A DNA stretch of 64,000 nt from Cylindrodendrum hubeiense (GCA_014621425.1 JAANBB010000106.1:41696-105695); one strand, 5' to 3'. Positions 33,001-45,468 are shown, counted from the stretch's first letter. Notes: a model not told the origin generated them from the letters alone. A program made the numbers and translations.

Positions 33001-36000
33001 GACTTGAAACCAATACAATAGAAGGGAAGATCGTCGATCTTGCTCTTGGCGGTGTCCTTCTCTTCCTTATCAGTGTCCCCATTGAATTGCGAAGTCTCAT
33101 CGGCGAGAATCTTTGTATCCTTGACGAAGCAATCCCACTCGTGGGGATGCAGTTGCTTGAGGTATTCCAGAAGTGTAACGCGAGAGTAAGGCTCGTCCTC
33201 ACGAATGATCTCACGCAGCGACAAGAGAATCTTCTCGCTGTAGTGAGGAATCATAACAGTGAAAGTGGGCATGTTGTCAACCGGGAGAGGCTCGGGAATG
33301 GGAGTCGACAACGACTGAGCAAAGAAGGAGATTCGGCGCTCAGCCTCGCTATAGGTAGGGAAGAACTCAGTCTTGAAGGAATGATCTTCCTGTGAGACGA
33401 AGAAGGTGGGGGCGCGAAGAGTTCGCTTACCCTCCTGCTCCGAGGGAACCTGATGGTAGAGAAGCTTCTGAACATGATCGATAGCCAGGAGATGCTCGCG
33501 GTACATGGAGATGACGACGGCGTTCCAAATCTGAGAAATGAGAACCTTGGGTTTGTACTTGATCTCCATGTCCGTTGTAGCCAGTACCTTGGAATAGATA
33601 CGCTTTGGCAGACGAGAAAAGATGTTCCTCCACGGGGTCCAAAGCGAAGTACCGATGTAGAAAGATCGGGCAACCGAGAAGACGGTGTTGAGAAGAACAT
33701 ACCACAGATAGGTATCAAGGAAGAAGAAGATGAGATCGGTGAAGGCCATCAGAATCAGCAGTATCAAGGGTTGGTACTGGCAGAGAATCTTTCCACCAAG
33801 CAGTTTGTCTCCGAGACAGCTGTCGACGTTCATACTGTACAAATATCTAATAGGGTCACGGAATGACAAAATCAGAAAGCCGTAGGAAACACCCATCTTG
33901 ATGCCAAAAACGGTGACCCAGAGTCCGTAAGACATGAACATGTCATTGCCCTTGAGCCTTGGATAGCTGGCGGTGAACGTCTGGCTGGCCACGTAGCGCC
34001 TTGTCTTGGTCGTTAGGTAACTTCCGAACAAACCACCAAGCGGCATGATGGAGAAGAAGATGAAGGTGATGATGGCGATGATGAAGTGGACAATACCGAG
34101 AATCAGGTCGATCTTGGCAGGACCAGGAATCATAAAAACCTTGACACCAGGACCGATGTTGATAACGAAGATGACGATCAGGAAGAGGAGTCTCTTGGTC
34201 AAGTGCTGAGCACCGGCCCAGCGTCGGGGAACGTATGCCCACTCGGCAAGAGTCGCCAAGATCTGGATGAGGGACGCAATACCACCGCCGAAGCCGACAG
34301 CGGAAAATTGCTTGGCTCTAGACGGAGACTGATTGACCTGCTGTTCGTACGTAGGGCCAACGAGGATGGTAGGGGAATGGTGGGCAACGTAGAACCAGTA
34401 CATTGTCAAGTGGATGATCCAAATACGATTGAAGTTGACGAGAAGATGCATCCAGGAGCGAGCTTCCTTGTACGTCTTGAAGAAGCATTTCTTCCAGTTG
34501 ACGTCGGTAAGCTTGAGATACCGCTCAGCATGGGGCACATCGACGAGCTTGCTCTTATCCTGCAGGACGATACGCTGAATACCCTCAGGGTACCAGAACA
34601 ACTGGTTACAGTCATCGTAGCCAACAATGTGCTTGTGATCACGCTCTCGGCGGACGTACACGCCGTCAAGAATCTCATAGCCCTGATCTCTGAGGTACTG
34701 GTAAAGCGGGGTGATGATGTTATTGAGAAAAGTAAACTCATCAACAGGCTCGACGAGAGCCTGGCAGGCAGGGGAGTTGAGGTAGTCGTCGGCACACTTG
34801 AAGATGAAGCACAAGCACTCGGGCATGTATCGGACCTGGTTGGCCTCGCCCCAGCAGAGTAGGTACAGGCCAATCTGACGGACACGGTCATGCTGCGACA
34901 TGCGGTTCATGCGAGTCTTCCAGCGGTACTCTGCTGCTTCAAGGCTGTCGTCGCCATCAAGATCCTGAAGGGTCTCGGCTTCATTGCCATCGGCGTCCTT
35001 CTTCTTGGACTTCTTAGCCTTCTTGCGCTTTGAGCCTTTGCCCATGTTGGCGAACCCAACGGAGTCATCAAGATCCAGGTGGGCGGCGAAGTACCATTTG
35101 CGGTAGTTGGCGTTGTCGCCGCCAATGTAATCGGCGTGGAGCGACAACAGGGCCTGGTTGGGGGTCATACGGGACGCCCTCGAATCTAGGAGAATCATAA
35201 AATGATCGTACATGTTGCGCATGCTGTCCCTCTGGAAACCGAACTTGGCCGTCAAATCCAAGAAGATGTCCTCAATCTCCTCTTTGGACAAGGGAATTTG
35301 GGCATCGGAGGTCCAAGCTGGGTAAGGCTCGCGGGAGCGTTGGCCAGCAGGAAGGACGTTGCCGTAATCCATGCCGTAGTTGGGTGTAGAGGCGCCGGAT
35401 GAGCGGTTGGCGCCGTAGGAAATCTGAGAAGAAGGAGGACGGTACCCAGGGCCACCCTGACCTTCAGCATAGCTGTCGTATCGTTCATCGCCTCGGCCGT
35501 AGTAGTCCATCTCGGCGGCGCGGGCCATGTCGGACCTCATGGTGAAATCGCTAAAGGTCTCTGAATCCTCTTCAGAACCCTGGCGGCCACCCTGCCCGGG
35601 TTGGCCTCTGGTGTTGTTGCCGTTGTTGCCGTTGTTGTAGTCCTGGTCGTAGTAGCCACCGTCTTGTCCATTGTAGTAGTCATCCTGGTACTGGTCGTGA
35701 CCATCGTAGTAGCCGCCATCCTGTTGGTAAGGGTTGTTGGCGTCGGCGTTGTAGTAGCCGCTGCAGACAACACTTGGTTAGTCGAAGGGAAAAGTCAATT
35801 GGGGTGGTAGAAGGGTGTCCTCACGATTCATCATAATAACCATCATTGTTGTTACCATGTTGGCCTTGGCCTTGATGTTGTTGTCCTTGTCCTTGACCTT
35901 GACCTTGACCATGTTGTTGGCCCTGGTTATCGTAGCCCTGGTCGTAGTACTGGTCGTCTTGATAATAGGAATCAGTGTTTCCACCTTGCGCGTGCGCGTT

Positions 36001-36069
36001 TCCCTGAGGCTGGCCGTAGCCATCATCGTAGTGGTCGTTGCGACCACCACCTGCTGGGTAACCCGACAT
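30068..36069 (-). CDS. FKS1: 1,3-beta-glucan synthase catalytic subunit
   Basis: Plasma-membrane synthase that makes 1,3-beta-glucan from UDP-glucose, activated by Rho1-GTP; the echinocandin target. Exons on the complement 35825..36069, 30460..35760, 30068..30404; introns 64 and 55 bp; 1960 aa, standard length. A Gly/Gln/Tyr/Asp-rich cytosolic N-terminus (~1-210) is followed by the FKS domain, a first membrane cluster (~525-725), the large cytosolic glucan-synthase domain (~800-1350) with [19 protein letters not shown] and [15 protein letters not shown] segments, and a second membrane cluster. Hot spot 1 reads FLILSFRDP (from Phe710). Hot spot 2 reads DWVYRCILS (from Asp1422), unlike the yeast pattern. 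The C-terminus is Thr/Ser/Gly-rich. A 5'UTR intron is predicted upstream. Confidence 0.97.
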
Positions 36070-36088
36070 GTTGCTTGGATGAACTTAT

Positions 36089-36254
36089 CTAGCGACGAGG
36101 AAAGAACACACACAGGTTAGCATGGGCAAAACAAGGAGATAAACCAAGAGAGGTGAATCGTGGGAGGTCCAGACGCTGCCAATCGCACAAGGAGGCGAAT
36201 GTGATGCAAGCGCGGGCGGGAGGAACTGAGGAGGAAAATCCAATGTCAACTCAC
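36089..36254 (-). other. Predicted intron in the fks1 5' untranslated region
   Basis: Read on the minus strand it begins GTGAGT (36249..36254) and ends with a TGCTAAC branch site, a pyrimidine stretch and CGCTAG (acceptor at 36089..36091). The remaining leader before the ATG is only 19 nt. All three splice signals match those of the coding introns nearby; 166 bp. Confidence 0.65.
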
Positions 36255-39200
36255 CTCGAGGCGTACATGGGGATGGCGGGTGAAGGCGATGCAACGGAAG
36301 GGAGGTAAACAAGTGTGACCGGCACAGCGAGACGATCGGACGAGATGTTGTTTGGGTGTGTGGTTGGACGATTGGCCAAGAAGACCAGCGGCGTGCAGAC
36401 AGTGGCTCAGCTGATGGTTGGCCGAAAGTCTTGGGGAGCGTCGACGAAATCGAGGAGAGATGAATCAACCACGTCGATGATGGAAGCGAGCGTGATTCAC
36501 GAGGGTCGAAGCGAAGGCGTCGTCTCGGAAAGGGTCGCCTGTGGGAATGGCGAAGTCGAAAAAGAGCGTCGCGATGCTCGTTACAGGACGAGCAAAGGGG
36601 AGGATGGTTTTAGCGGAGAGGAAACGCTGGACGTGTCGCCGGGTTGTCCAGGTTGGGGGGGGTGGGTTTGACCGTACCGCACAAGGGGGGTTTCGGGCGG
36701 AGATTGGCAGGGAACGAAGAATGAGCGAGTGAAAGTTGGTCCCCGGTGGGAACAAATTGCTGCGAAGAAGCGACTGTCTTTGACTTTCCCCCGACACACA
36801 CACAGGCAAACACAGAAAATCGATTAGGATGTGGAGTGAGTGGCAGAGAGAGAGACGGAGAAGAGGCGGGAGGGAGGAAGAGAAGAGGAAGAGTAGGGTG
36901 CAAGCGAGAGGGAGTAAGGGGAGTGCGCAATTGAGAGGCGTGGGATTCGGGAGTGTGAGCGGGAAAGTGGAGGTGCAGGCAAGCGCAGGGAGAGAGGGCC
37001 AGGAGGGAGAGGGACGACCAAAGTACAGGGTGGGCGCTATGGATGCTGCAGTTACAGTGGGGGGGCTCAAGCCTACAGTGGTTGGGGACGGTGCGTAGGT
37101 GCTGTTGGGGCAGCTTCCAGCATGGGATACCACTGCGGAAGCCAAGTACTCAGTGGAGGTGGTGCCTGAGAGACACTGTGCGCGCTCCATCCATGGATAC
37201 CTACCCAGGTCTGTTACGCGGTGTGAGTGTGGTGCGTGTGTGCGCTGTCCCCAGTGGATCCTTCCCTGTCCCAACTTGTTCCCTGCTATCTTCCATGCTT
37301 CCAACCCTCTCGCGCTCATCACTCTCACTTTCAGGTACCCTGCATCTGAGAGGCAGCCCCCCATCGCCCCCCTAACACAGAACCGAGAGGAGATGTGCGT
37401 ATGGGGGGTACGTACTTGCAGGACGCTGTACTACGTAAAGTAAAGTTGGAACCAGCGCCCGCCAGTCGCAGTCGCAGGCGTAGGCGCAGCATAGCGCAAG
37501 CCAGGGGCGTGGGACAGGGATAAGGCCAGATTGGATCACAGTCAGGGCGCCCAGGGGCAGAGAGGGGCAGAAGGGCTGCTGTGGTTGGGCTGGCCACTGC
37601 TGTGGGTGTGGGTGCTGGGTGGTTCTTCGGTGCGGCGTTGGTGCTGGCGTTAGTGCTGGCGGTTGGGGCCTCTTTTTTTTTTCTTGCTTGCCAGGTTGGT
37701 TTCCTTTTGGTGGCTGGGGCGCAGAAGCGCATTCGTCGCCTCCGAGGACCCGCCCAGGTACATGTGGGGGACTTTGTCGGAACCTTCGGGTGCCTCCCGC
37801 TCCTCCCCTGCTCTGCTGAGCGGCGATAACCTGCTGCCAACCAGACGCTCCCATCCCGCTGAGGTAAGGCGAGCCACAGGCCATCGTCCGGCGTTGAGAG
37901 CGCTGTGGGCGCAGACGGCGGCGAGTCTGGACTCCCCTGCATCCACTGAGTTCTTGCCAGAGCCTGCTCGAATCCACTAGCCAAAGGCACTGTCCTCTCG
38001 GACCGCCGCCTCCCAAGTCGCGCCCAGGTACCGGCGAGAATGGAAAAGGGTCCGACACGCGTCCCTCATTGGAGCCGAGTGGCACTCCCCCTTGAGGCCC
38101 GTGAACGCTGGGCAATGTGCGCTGGAGCGGCAGGCCACGACGCCCCCTGAACGGCGCGTCCGGACTTGCAAGACACGCCGCGCTCTGTGGTCTATCTTTG
38201 TCTCTCCCAAGCCTTGGGCCACGGTACATTGTTTCACGCGGGTCCTTGCAGCGATGACATGTACCATATGGAACATCGTCCGCTAACCTGCAATGCACCG
38301 GATTGGTCCAATTCAAGGCATCCCATAGCTACTGTACCTGTTGGAGGGTGGCCTTGCATCCTCGCATCCAACGTTCCACCAACCTCGTATATTGTACGTA
38401 CCGGACAGAGGACCCACGAATGCTGGGCGAGCTTCGTACTGTACAAAGCACTGTGTTTTGCATACGGGCCATGCAACGTGCGTTGAAGCAAGACAGAAAG
38501 GTGAAAATAGAGGCTAGGTATGTCTTCAGGTAGTCCAGCCAGATTGGTTTGGTTGATGGGTGAATGCAGGGGAGTGGATGGCGATAAACCGGTTTTCGTC
38601 TCGATTCATTGCCGATCATCAGCATGAACTGCGACGTCCTCACCTCACTCGTACCATGGTATCGATGCTGCATGGTCCGGCTCTCTGACTGCGTGGCTAC
38701 GTCGTCGTTGTTGTTTTTTTGGCGACGAGGAAGATACTCATATCTCGTATACCGCCGTCCATACCTGCACTATTGGCTGGTGATGACGGTGGATGGTGAT
38801 GGTGCTGTAAGCACATGCAAGAACACATTCACAGAACGTAGTACTTCCACATCTGATTGCTAGGAGTGACAGGGTCCTACAATATTCCCTAGGTCACCTA
38901 GCCACACGCGTTCAATCTCTCTCATCTCAATCTCAATCACTATCAACGGGCTCTCGGGCAGTTCCGCAAAATAGCACTCTTTGCCCAGTGACATGCTGAC
39001 ATATTAGGGGTGTTCAGTCACCTGGTGGAGACGCCAGCTCCTTTCATCCCGTCCTGCCCGGCAAGCAGTCAAGCCGTCCAGGCATCGAGCCCCCGTTTGG
39101 CGGCATCCCGGAAGTCCGATCCATCCGGACGGAGGCTGGGGCTGGACGTTCCTCTCACGCCTGGGTCTCCAGGCGTCTTGAGACGCCGCGTCTTGAAGGG

Positions 39201-41300
39201 GTTACTGAGTGGCCTAATTATTATTATGCAGAATCTCGGAAGTATCTAGCATCTCTTGAATCTCTGACACCTCAAAGGTCGTGTAGTGCAGTGACTACAG
39301 AGTACGCGAATTGAGCTGTCCTGAATGGAAAGCAACGACAAGAAAAGGCGCCTCCACTGTACGTCTGCACGTACTAAGATGCAGGAACAAACGCACAGAG
39401 AAAAGTATTCGCACGCATTGCGTCGGCAGTGGGACATGAAGGAGGAAACCCTCTCCAAAAATGGAACCAAAATCAAGATGGCTGGCCCTGGCGGCTTGCA
39501 TCATGAGCCTCTGTTCCGTCATCCATTTCGTATTCTTTCAGTCACTCTTCTTCCGCCGAGCTCCCATCCTCCACTCTACTCTCCACCGCATCAACATGGT
39601 CAGCAACAAGTCGACGACTTTTGATCGATGACGACTGCTGCTACTTTCCGGCGTACACTATCCTCCGCGGCCAGTCGTAGTGCAGTACCCTAGCCGGGGG
39701 TGTGCCCTGTTCATCAGACTTCAGACTCGGACCGGGGGACGATCCCACACGCGATCCCGATTCCAATCCCAAAATGGGACGGCGTCGTGTCGCCCTTTTC
39801 TAGTATCCACACCTGCCCCGTCCTTTGGGTCTCGAGTCCTTGAATCCTCCTCTGGCCTGGTCTGTCCCAAATGTCAGACGAACCTGGCGCGCAGCCACCC
39901 GCCTGCTAAAGCAAGAGGCACTCGCGTCAAGCGTGTCTAAACTTATTCAGATTTGACGGACAGTGTACCAAGAGACGAGGCGCCGCGACTATCGCGAATA
40001 ACGCCAATAACGCGGGAAATGTGCAGATAAGAGAGGCCGGCACTCGCCACCGTCCTCCATCACCCCCGGACATCACGTCCCATCCATTAGTATTATCCCT
40101 GTTGTACCCACGAAGTACCGGTGCCTGGCGAGCGATCATTCAACCAACGTCGGACGCTGGTCTCCAGTCTCCAGGCATCATCGATTGTCAGGGGTGTTTT
40201 TTGGGGGGGCGGGCTTGAACTGCTTGATAAGTGACAGTGGGGCCAGGATGGCCAACCCCTATTCCTGATTCCCACTCGCCGCGCGCGAAGGACCGGGGAT
40301 ACGCCAAGGCATGACCGCGGAAGGCGAAGCATTGTCAGAGGTTGAGGGAGTTGGAGGAGATGATTGATGGCGATACGTCAGTTGGTGTCGTGGCCTGTCT
40401 AGCGGTGGTTGCGTGAATGCTCCTCCTCATGATGTCTCTATCTGCGACGTCTCAAGACGGCAACAACAGCGAACAACCATCCACATCTCCTCATTTCCCG
40501 TCTCCAGCAGCCCCTTAGCCAAGAGATCGCCCTCTAAACTATTGATTCTTGCCGGAGCACCCCATCGTGGAATCTCTGCGGCTTTCTCTCGGGACGCTCG
40601 GGTATTCGTACCGCCATCCAAACCCTTGGCTTCCGTGATTAGGTTGCTTCGTGTTCTCCAGACTAGTTCTGGAATCATCAAGCCAAGCAAGGTGGCGGCT
40701 GGTGCGTCCGCTCATTTGCCCTATTAATAGGCCATCGCATTTCTAAGCTTCCTTCAACCCCGGACTCCGCGTCGTCCGCTGTCCACAGCAAGTGAAGTCC
40801 ACTGGTGAAAGTCCGCCCATTCCTAACATAATCTATGACCTATGCCACCCTATATTGCCCATGCCTTGCCTATGACCTGCATACTGCATGTCCTGCCTCT
40901 ACGAGTTATGGCTTTGTCTAAGACCCTCAATTAAGCCTCGCAGTCCCCATTCCACAATCAGTGCCTGCTAATGTGTTGGTCACGTGACTCCGCGATGTGC
41001 CGTGACTGTTTTGGATGGTGTTGCCCCTAGTAACGCTCCCAAGCCTCACGTAGTAAACCATTCCGGTACATGCCATATTGAACAGTTCCGTCTCGACCCT
41101 CACTGCAGAGCCGCATAGACAAGGATACGCATTGTCTTCGTATGGCGTTTTATATCATTCTACATTACTCATCCAACGTCTAATTAGAAGTATCACCTCA
41201 TCTTTTTGCATGCCTGCGAAGAGCCAAATCCAACGACCTCAGCCGTTGCCCTCCACCATCCCGCCAACCACCATACCATAACACCCTCAGCATATCCACA
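36255..41300. other. Long divergent intergenic region, fks1 / GCNA-like gene
   Basis: About 5 kb without a gene I can support. The half next to fks1 (36255-37100) is purine-rich on the plus strand, so C/T-rich on the fks1 mRNA strand, and may be leader and promoter. An 8-bp inverted repeat (ACGCCTGG/CCAGGCGT) sits at 39157-39176. GTACGTAC and GGTACCT-type words recur. The many ORFs of 60-300 codons overlap on both strands and lack family motifs. Confidence 0.5.
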
Positions 41301-43427
41301 ATGGCTCGCCTGGCCGACTTCTGTCCCTCCAGCGACGATGACCTTCCGGATCTGAAAACGCTTCTCCGCAAGCCCAGCACCAGGGCAACAAGGGGAGCGA
41401 ACCCAATAACCAACACCGAGGCAAAGTCTTTAGCCCCCAAACCCACATCCAAGTCAGGAACCCGTCGCGTGCGTCGACTTGGCGAGTCTGTTCAAGCCAC
41501 AGCCAACCCTCTCTTTCAAAGATGGAGTTCCGAAGAGCCTGGGAGCTCTCAGGGCAATGGGGAAGCGAAACCAAGGGAGTCCCGGCGTAGGGCGAAGCAA
41601 GCACCTGAGAGGAAGCCCAGCAATAGCCCATCCTCTAATTCTGAGTCTGAAAATGAGGAGCACGATGAGGACGATGAACCTCGTCTACGTATGCGGGGAT
41701 CCCAAAAGAGGCGGCCGCATATTATCAACGATTCAGATGACGATACCGACCAAATCAGCGGCTCTGACCAGGAAACCCTGCTGACGAGGGTTCGACATCT
41801 TCAAAGGACGAGATCAGGGACAATCACAGAACAACATTTGGATACCAAGCCACAAGTTTCAAAGGCGGCAAAGGAGGAAAGATCAAAGGCGTCTAGGATT
41901 GCAAAAGATTTGGACAGCGGGTCTGAAACAGAGACACTTCGTGATGATGCTGAAGCCGAAGATCCCAGCATATATCAGACTGCGGAAGAGGAGTCCTCCG
42001 AGTTCAGTCATAACTCTGACATTGACCCTGACGCCGACGATTCACCATTCCAACCCCAGAGGAACCTTGCTACAAAATCGGTCACTGGAAAAGTTCAAAG
42101 GCCGTCTAAGACAAAGAATACTGCCTTGTTAATAAAGAATATTCCTCCATTGGGGCCCACCCCTATCAGACAGCGCAAAGCCTCTACGGAGAGAAAGAAG
42201 GAGAGCATTTCCTCGGGCCAAGAAACAACTAAGAAGGTCCCACGGTCTAGGACGACCTCTCAAGAGTACAAAAAGGATGGGCGATCCAAAATCTCAGCGA
42301 CCAAATCAACAGCCTCTGATCTCGCAGATAGTCTCTCGAAATTGCGGCTTCAACTCCAAGATTTTTCAGATGAAGAGAGCAAGACCTCGAAACCCGACCA
42401 GTTCACCACACCCCCGAGTACCCCTCCAAGGACTTCGAAGATAAAGGGGTTAACATCACCCACGAAGCAAAATCAGATCCCAAAGACGCCACATGGACCC
42501 GGCATGGACGCCTTCTGGAGCCAGGACCTTGTCAATGACTGGAACGACCAGTACTCTCCTCGGAAACTCATACTCCCACCGGTAGTCAAGAGTCCCTCCA
42601 AGTCAAGCCCGAAAAAAGCACCCAAAGCGGAGACCAAGAAGGCGTTTGGTGCCAGAAAGCACGCCCTGGCCGAAAGTTTTCTGGCCGAGCTGGACCAGGA
42701 CATCACCCAGGGCAGGATTGCCGAACTGGCCGAATCGACAGGAGGCGTGAAACTGGTCTGGACCAAGACGCTCAACACCACTGCGGGACGCGCAAGTTGG
42801 CGACGGGAGACAATCCGAACGCGACAGGCCGACGGGACACAGGTATCAGTAGAATACAAGCATCACGCATCCATCGAATTGGCTGAAAAGGTCATTGATG
42901 ACGAGAATCGGCTACTCAATGTCCTAGCACACGAGTTCTGTCACCTGGCCAACTTTATGGTCAGCGGCGTGACCAACAACCCTCATGGCAAGGAGTTCAA
43001 GGTCTGGGCGGCGCGGTGTTCGCGCATTTATGCGGACCGGGACATCGAGGTGACGACCAAGCACAGCTACGACATCGACTTCAAGTACGTCTGGACGTGT
43101 GAGGCATGTACCACTGAATTCAAGCGCCACTCCAAGAGCATCGATCCGCAACGACATCGGTGCGGCAGCTGCAAGGGGATGTTGCGTCAGACGAAACCTG
43201 TGCCCAGGGGAGGCGGTAAGACGAGTCGGTACCAAGAGTTTGTCAGGGAGCAGATGGCGGTGGTGAGAGAGGAGAATCCGGGAAGTCCCCAAAAGGATGC
43301 GATGAAGTTGATTGCAGCGAAGTGGGCGAAGCAAGAAGGGTCCGGTAAGACCGGCAAAGGAAGCAAGACGGCTGTGGATACAATGGTTGAGAAGATGGTC
43401 GATCTGACCCTTACAGAAGACGTATAG
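41301..43427 (+). CDS. SprT-family metalloprotease, GCNA-like (DNA-protein crosslink repair candidate)
   Basis: Single exon, 708 aa. Residues 1 to ~440 are disordered and charged, with acidic and serine runs (for example SSNSESENEEHDEDDE), as in GCNA proteins. The SprT domain (~455-610) has the zinc motif HEFCH at 544-548 with a following conserved His (NPHGKEFK), then a zinc ribbon with CEAC and CGSC. The tail (~630-680, SRYQEFVREQMAVVREENPG) resembles an HMG-box-like helix set. SprT/Spartan/GCNA proteins cleave proteins crosslinked to DNA; that role here is by family, not proven. Nuclear localisation is expected. It differs from yeast Wss1, which has a WLM domain. Confidence 0.9.
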   Translation: MARLADFCPSSDDDLPDLKTLLRKPSTRATRGANPITNTEAKSLAPKPTSKSGTRRVRRLGESVQATANPLFQRWSSEEPGSSQGNGEAKPRESRRRAKQAPERKPSNSPSSNSESENEEHDEDDEPRLRMRGSQKRRPHIINDSDDDTDQISGSDQETLLTRVRHLQRTRSGTITEQHLDTKPQVSKAAKEERSKASRIAKDLDSGSETETLRDDAEAEDPSIYQTAEEESSEFSHNSDIDPDADDSPFQPQRNLATKSVTGKVQRPSKTKNTALLIKNIPPLGPTPIRQRKASTERKKESISSGQETTKKVPRSRTTSQEYKKDGRSKISATKSTASDLADSLSKLRLQLQDFSDEESKTSKPDQFTTPPSTPPRTSKIKGLTSPTKQNQIPKTPHGPGMDAFWSQDLVNDWNDQYSPRKLILPPVVKSPSKSSPKKAPKAETKKAFGARKHALAESFLAELDQDITQGRIAELAESTGGVKLVWTKTLNTTAGRASWRRETIRTRQADGTQVSVEYKHHASIELAEKVIDDENRLLNVLAHEFCHLANFMVSGVTNNPHGKEFKVWAARCSRIYADRDIEVTTKHSYDIDFKYVWTCEACTTEFKRHSKSIDPQRHRCGSCKGMLRQTKPVPRGGGKTSRYQEFVREQMAVVREENPGSPQKDAMKLIAAKWAKQEGSGKTGKGSKTAVDTMVEKMVDLTLTEDV

Positions 43428-43839
43428 AAGCATAGTGGTGGCTGTTGTGACTTCATATTCTGTGAGAGCATACTGCACTAGATGATGATGTCCAAATGAT
43501 AATGACTTGAGCAAAAGTACATGTCGCAACCCTGTACAAAACTGTGGCGTCTGATCTGAGTGTCCCAGTTCCGTTGCGATTCTCTGGCGCTGCATGAGAA
43601 CCCAATCCACCAAATATCCTTCCAGGCAAGGTATAGGAGACATCCCAAGACTACGGAGTGACTATCGATTCTATTTACCAATCTCTTATACCTATCCACA
43701 CGAGCGCGTTGGCCGTTTCAGTCGTAATATTCGTCCTAATATCTGTGCCCAAATATCCATTCATCTGCCTGGCCTTCCATCCATCTAAACTTGCTCTCCT
43801 CCCGAGGGATCCCTCCAGCTGAACATAATCGCCACCAGC
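43428..43839. other. Convergent intergenic region, GCNA-like / mog1
   Basis: About 0.4 kb, two 3' UTRs; nothing else seen. Confidence 0.6.
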
Positions 43840-44575
43840 TTAGGACTCGACAAACAGGCCCCAGTCCTTAATCTTAAACGAAGACCAGATGCGGGCGGAA
43901 TATTCGACAGCATCGCCAATGAGCTTTCCGTGGCGTCCGAGCTCAAGGTCGACATCTTCCTCATCGTACTCGCCCTTGATGTGGGGCACGTTGATGGTGA
44001 TGAGGATATCAGTCTTGACTTTTTCGAGGCGAAGGAGGGTCATTGTGATGGCTGTAAAGTCGGGGGCGGACGTCTCGTCGCGGGGCGGGTTGACGCGCGG
44101 GGTCTGCGTCGAGATGAGGGTATATGCCGGTGTTCCGGCTCTGTAAAGGAGGATGGTCAGTATCACAAAGCGAAGCATAATTATAGCATCGGCAACGTAC
44201 TCAAGTCGGCTGAACTCGGTCTCGGCAGTATTCCAGATCTTGACAGTGTCGATGTCTGAACCGACCATATCCTCCAAATGCGCCGTCATAGCCCGGCCAT
44301 CAATCTCAGGACCAGAACCAGAACCGCCGATACGCTCGGTGATGTCGAAGATGATACTAGTGAAGCCTTCCTGGTCAATCCAAACCTCTTGGTTGTCGGG
44401 AACCTGTCGCAACTTGCTGCGCGGGAGCAGAGACTAGTCAATATTGGAAGAACGGCAAAGAGGGTTGCGCGCAAAGGCGAGGGATGGCAAGGACGTACCT
44501 GACGTCAGCGAAGTTGGAAGGCAGGTCGGCGACTATCGCGCCGCCGAAGAGCGGGGTGCTGACGAACTCGGGCAT
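43840..44575 (-). CDS. MOG1: Mog1-like Ran-binding nuclear transport factor
   Basis: Small protein that binds the GTPase Ran/Gsp1 and promotes nucleotide release, supporting nuclear import. Exons on the complement 44499..44575, 44201..44416, 43840..44140; introns 82 and 60 bp; 197 aa, family size. The N-terminus TPLFGGAIVADLPSNFADVS followed by KLRQVPDNQEVWID matches the conserved Mog1 opening (LYGGA...D.S.LR.VPD.QEV). SIIFDI follows soon after. The second intron is 60 bp, a multiple of three, without a stop, but its GTACGT donor and ACAG acceptor are good and removal restores the family sequence EAGTPAY. Confidence 0.9.
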
Positions 44576-45468
44576 CGTGGTAGAGGCTGTAGTGGTGTTG
44601 TAGGAGATTGGTCTTGTGCCTGAAGATCTGGATGACAGTCTAGGGTAAGAGGTTGAAGAGTCGGGAGCACAACGGTTGATGCGGTTGGGAAGAAACGGGT
44701 CCCGTAAAAAAACAAGGCGCAGCCTCGCTTTAAGCTTCAAATGCGTTTGGGCAATGGATGCCTGAAAGAGCTAGAGGAGGGCTACCTAATAGCTGATAGA
44801 TGAAGGATCATGGATGTCAGTTGTAATTCGTAGGCAGCTCTCCAGGCAGGTTTGGCACCACCATCTTTGGAGGGGTCCGCCCGGCTATTGTGGCGGGGTA
44901 CGTACCGTCAAGTGACCCCTCGCAAAATGACGTACATACAGCCTCGTTTTGGGAGAGATGTCACACAGCCGCACACACACATCATGAAGGAATCGACGAG
45001 ATCCCGAAGATCAAAAAAAGAAGAATCTACACGGTTTAAGAGGACAAAAAATATACCAAAGGAATCACACATCTTTCTAGATCACGACTAAGGGCAAAAA
45101 ACAAAAATTCGAATCCGGAACTTCCAGACGAAGAGATGCCAAAGATTGGGAGAATGGAGTTTGTTGGGCCAATCCCACGGTCACATCTGGTAAAAGGCAA
45201 GAGGTGAGTTCGATGGAAGGTCCCACTCCGAAATATTCCTCGTTTATTTCACACTATAACCCCCTCGTCCCCGGATGCCTCAGGAAACCAGTGCACCCTG
45301 CCCCTCTATTTAAGCTCTGGTGAAGCTGTCTTAGGTAGGTCGTTATGTGCACTGGGCACCTATAATCTCTCTCGGTCCTGGTTATTTCCTCCAACGTCTT
45401 TCTCCTCCGTACATTACAGACACTCTCAGAATCTCCATTTACTCTCCAATCACCAGCCTCATCTCATC
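44576..45468. other. Divergent promoter region, mog1 / HIT gene
   Basis: About 0.9 kb. It includes an A-rich purine run (about 45010-45110). No gene is supported. Confidence 0.5.

Noticed and set aside
31557..33395. 612-codon ORF antisense to fks1
   Set aside because: Same artefact; the minus strand encodes the conserved glucan-synthase core exactly here.
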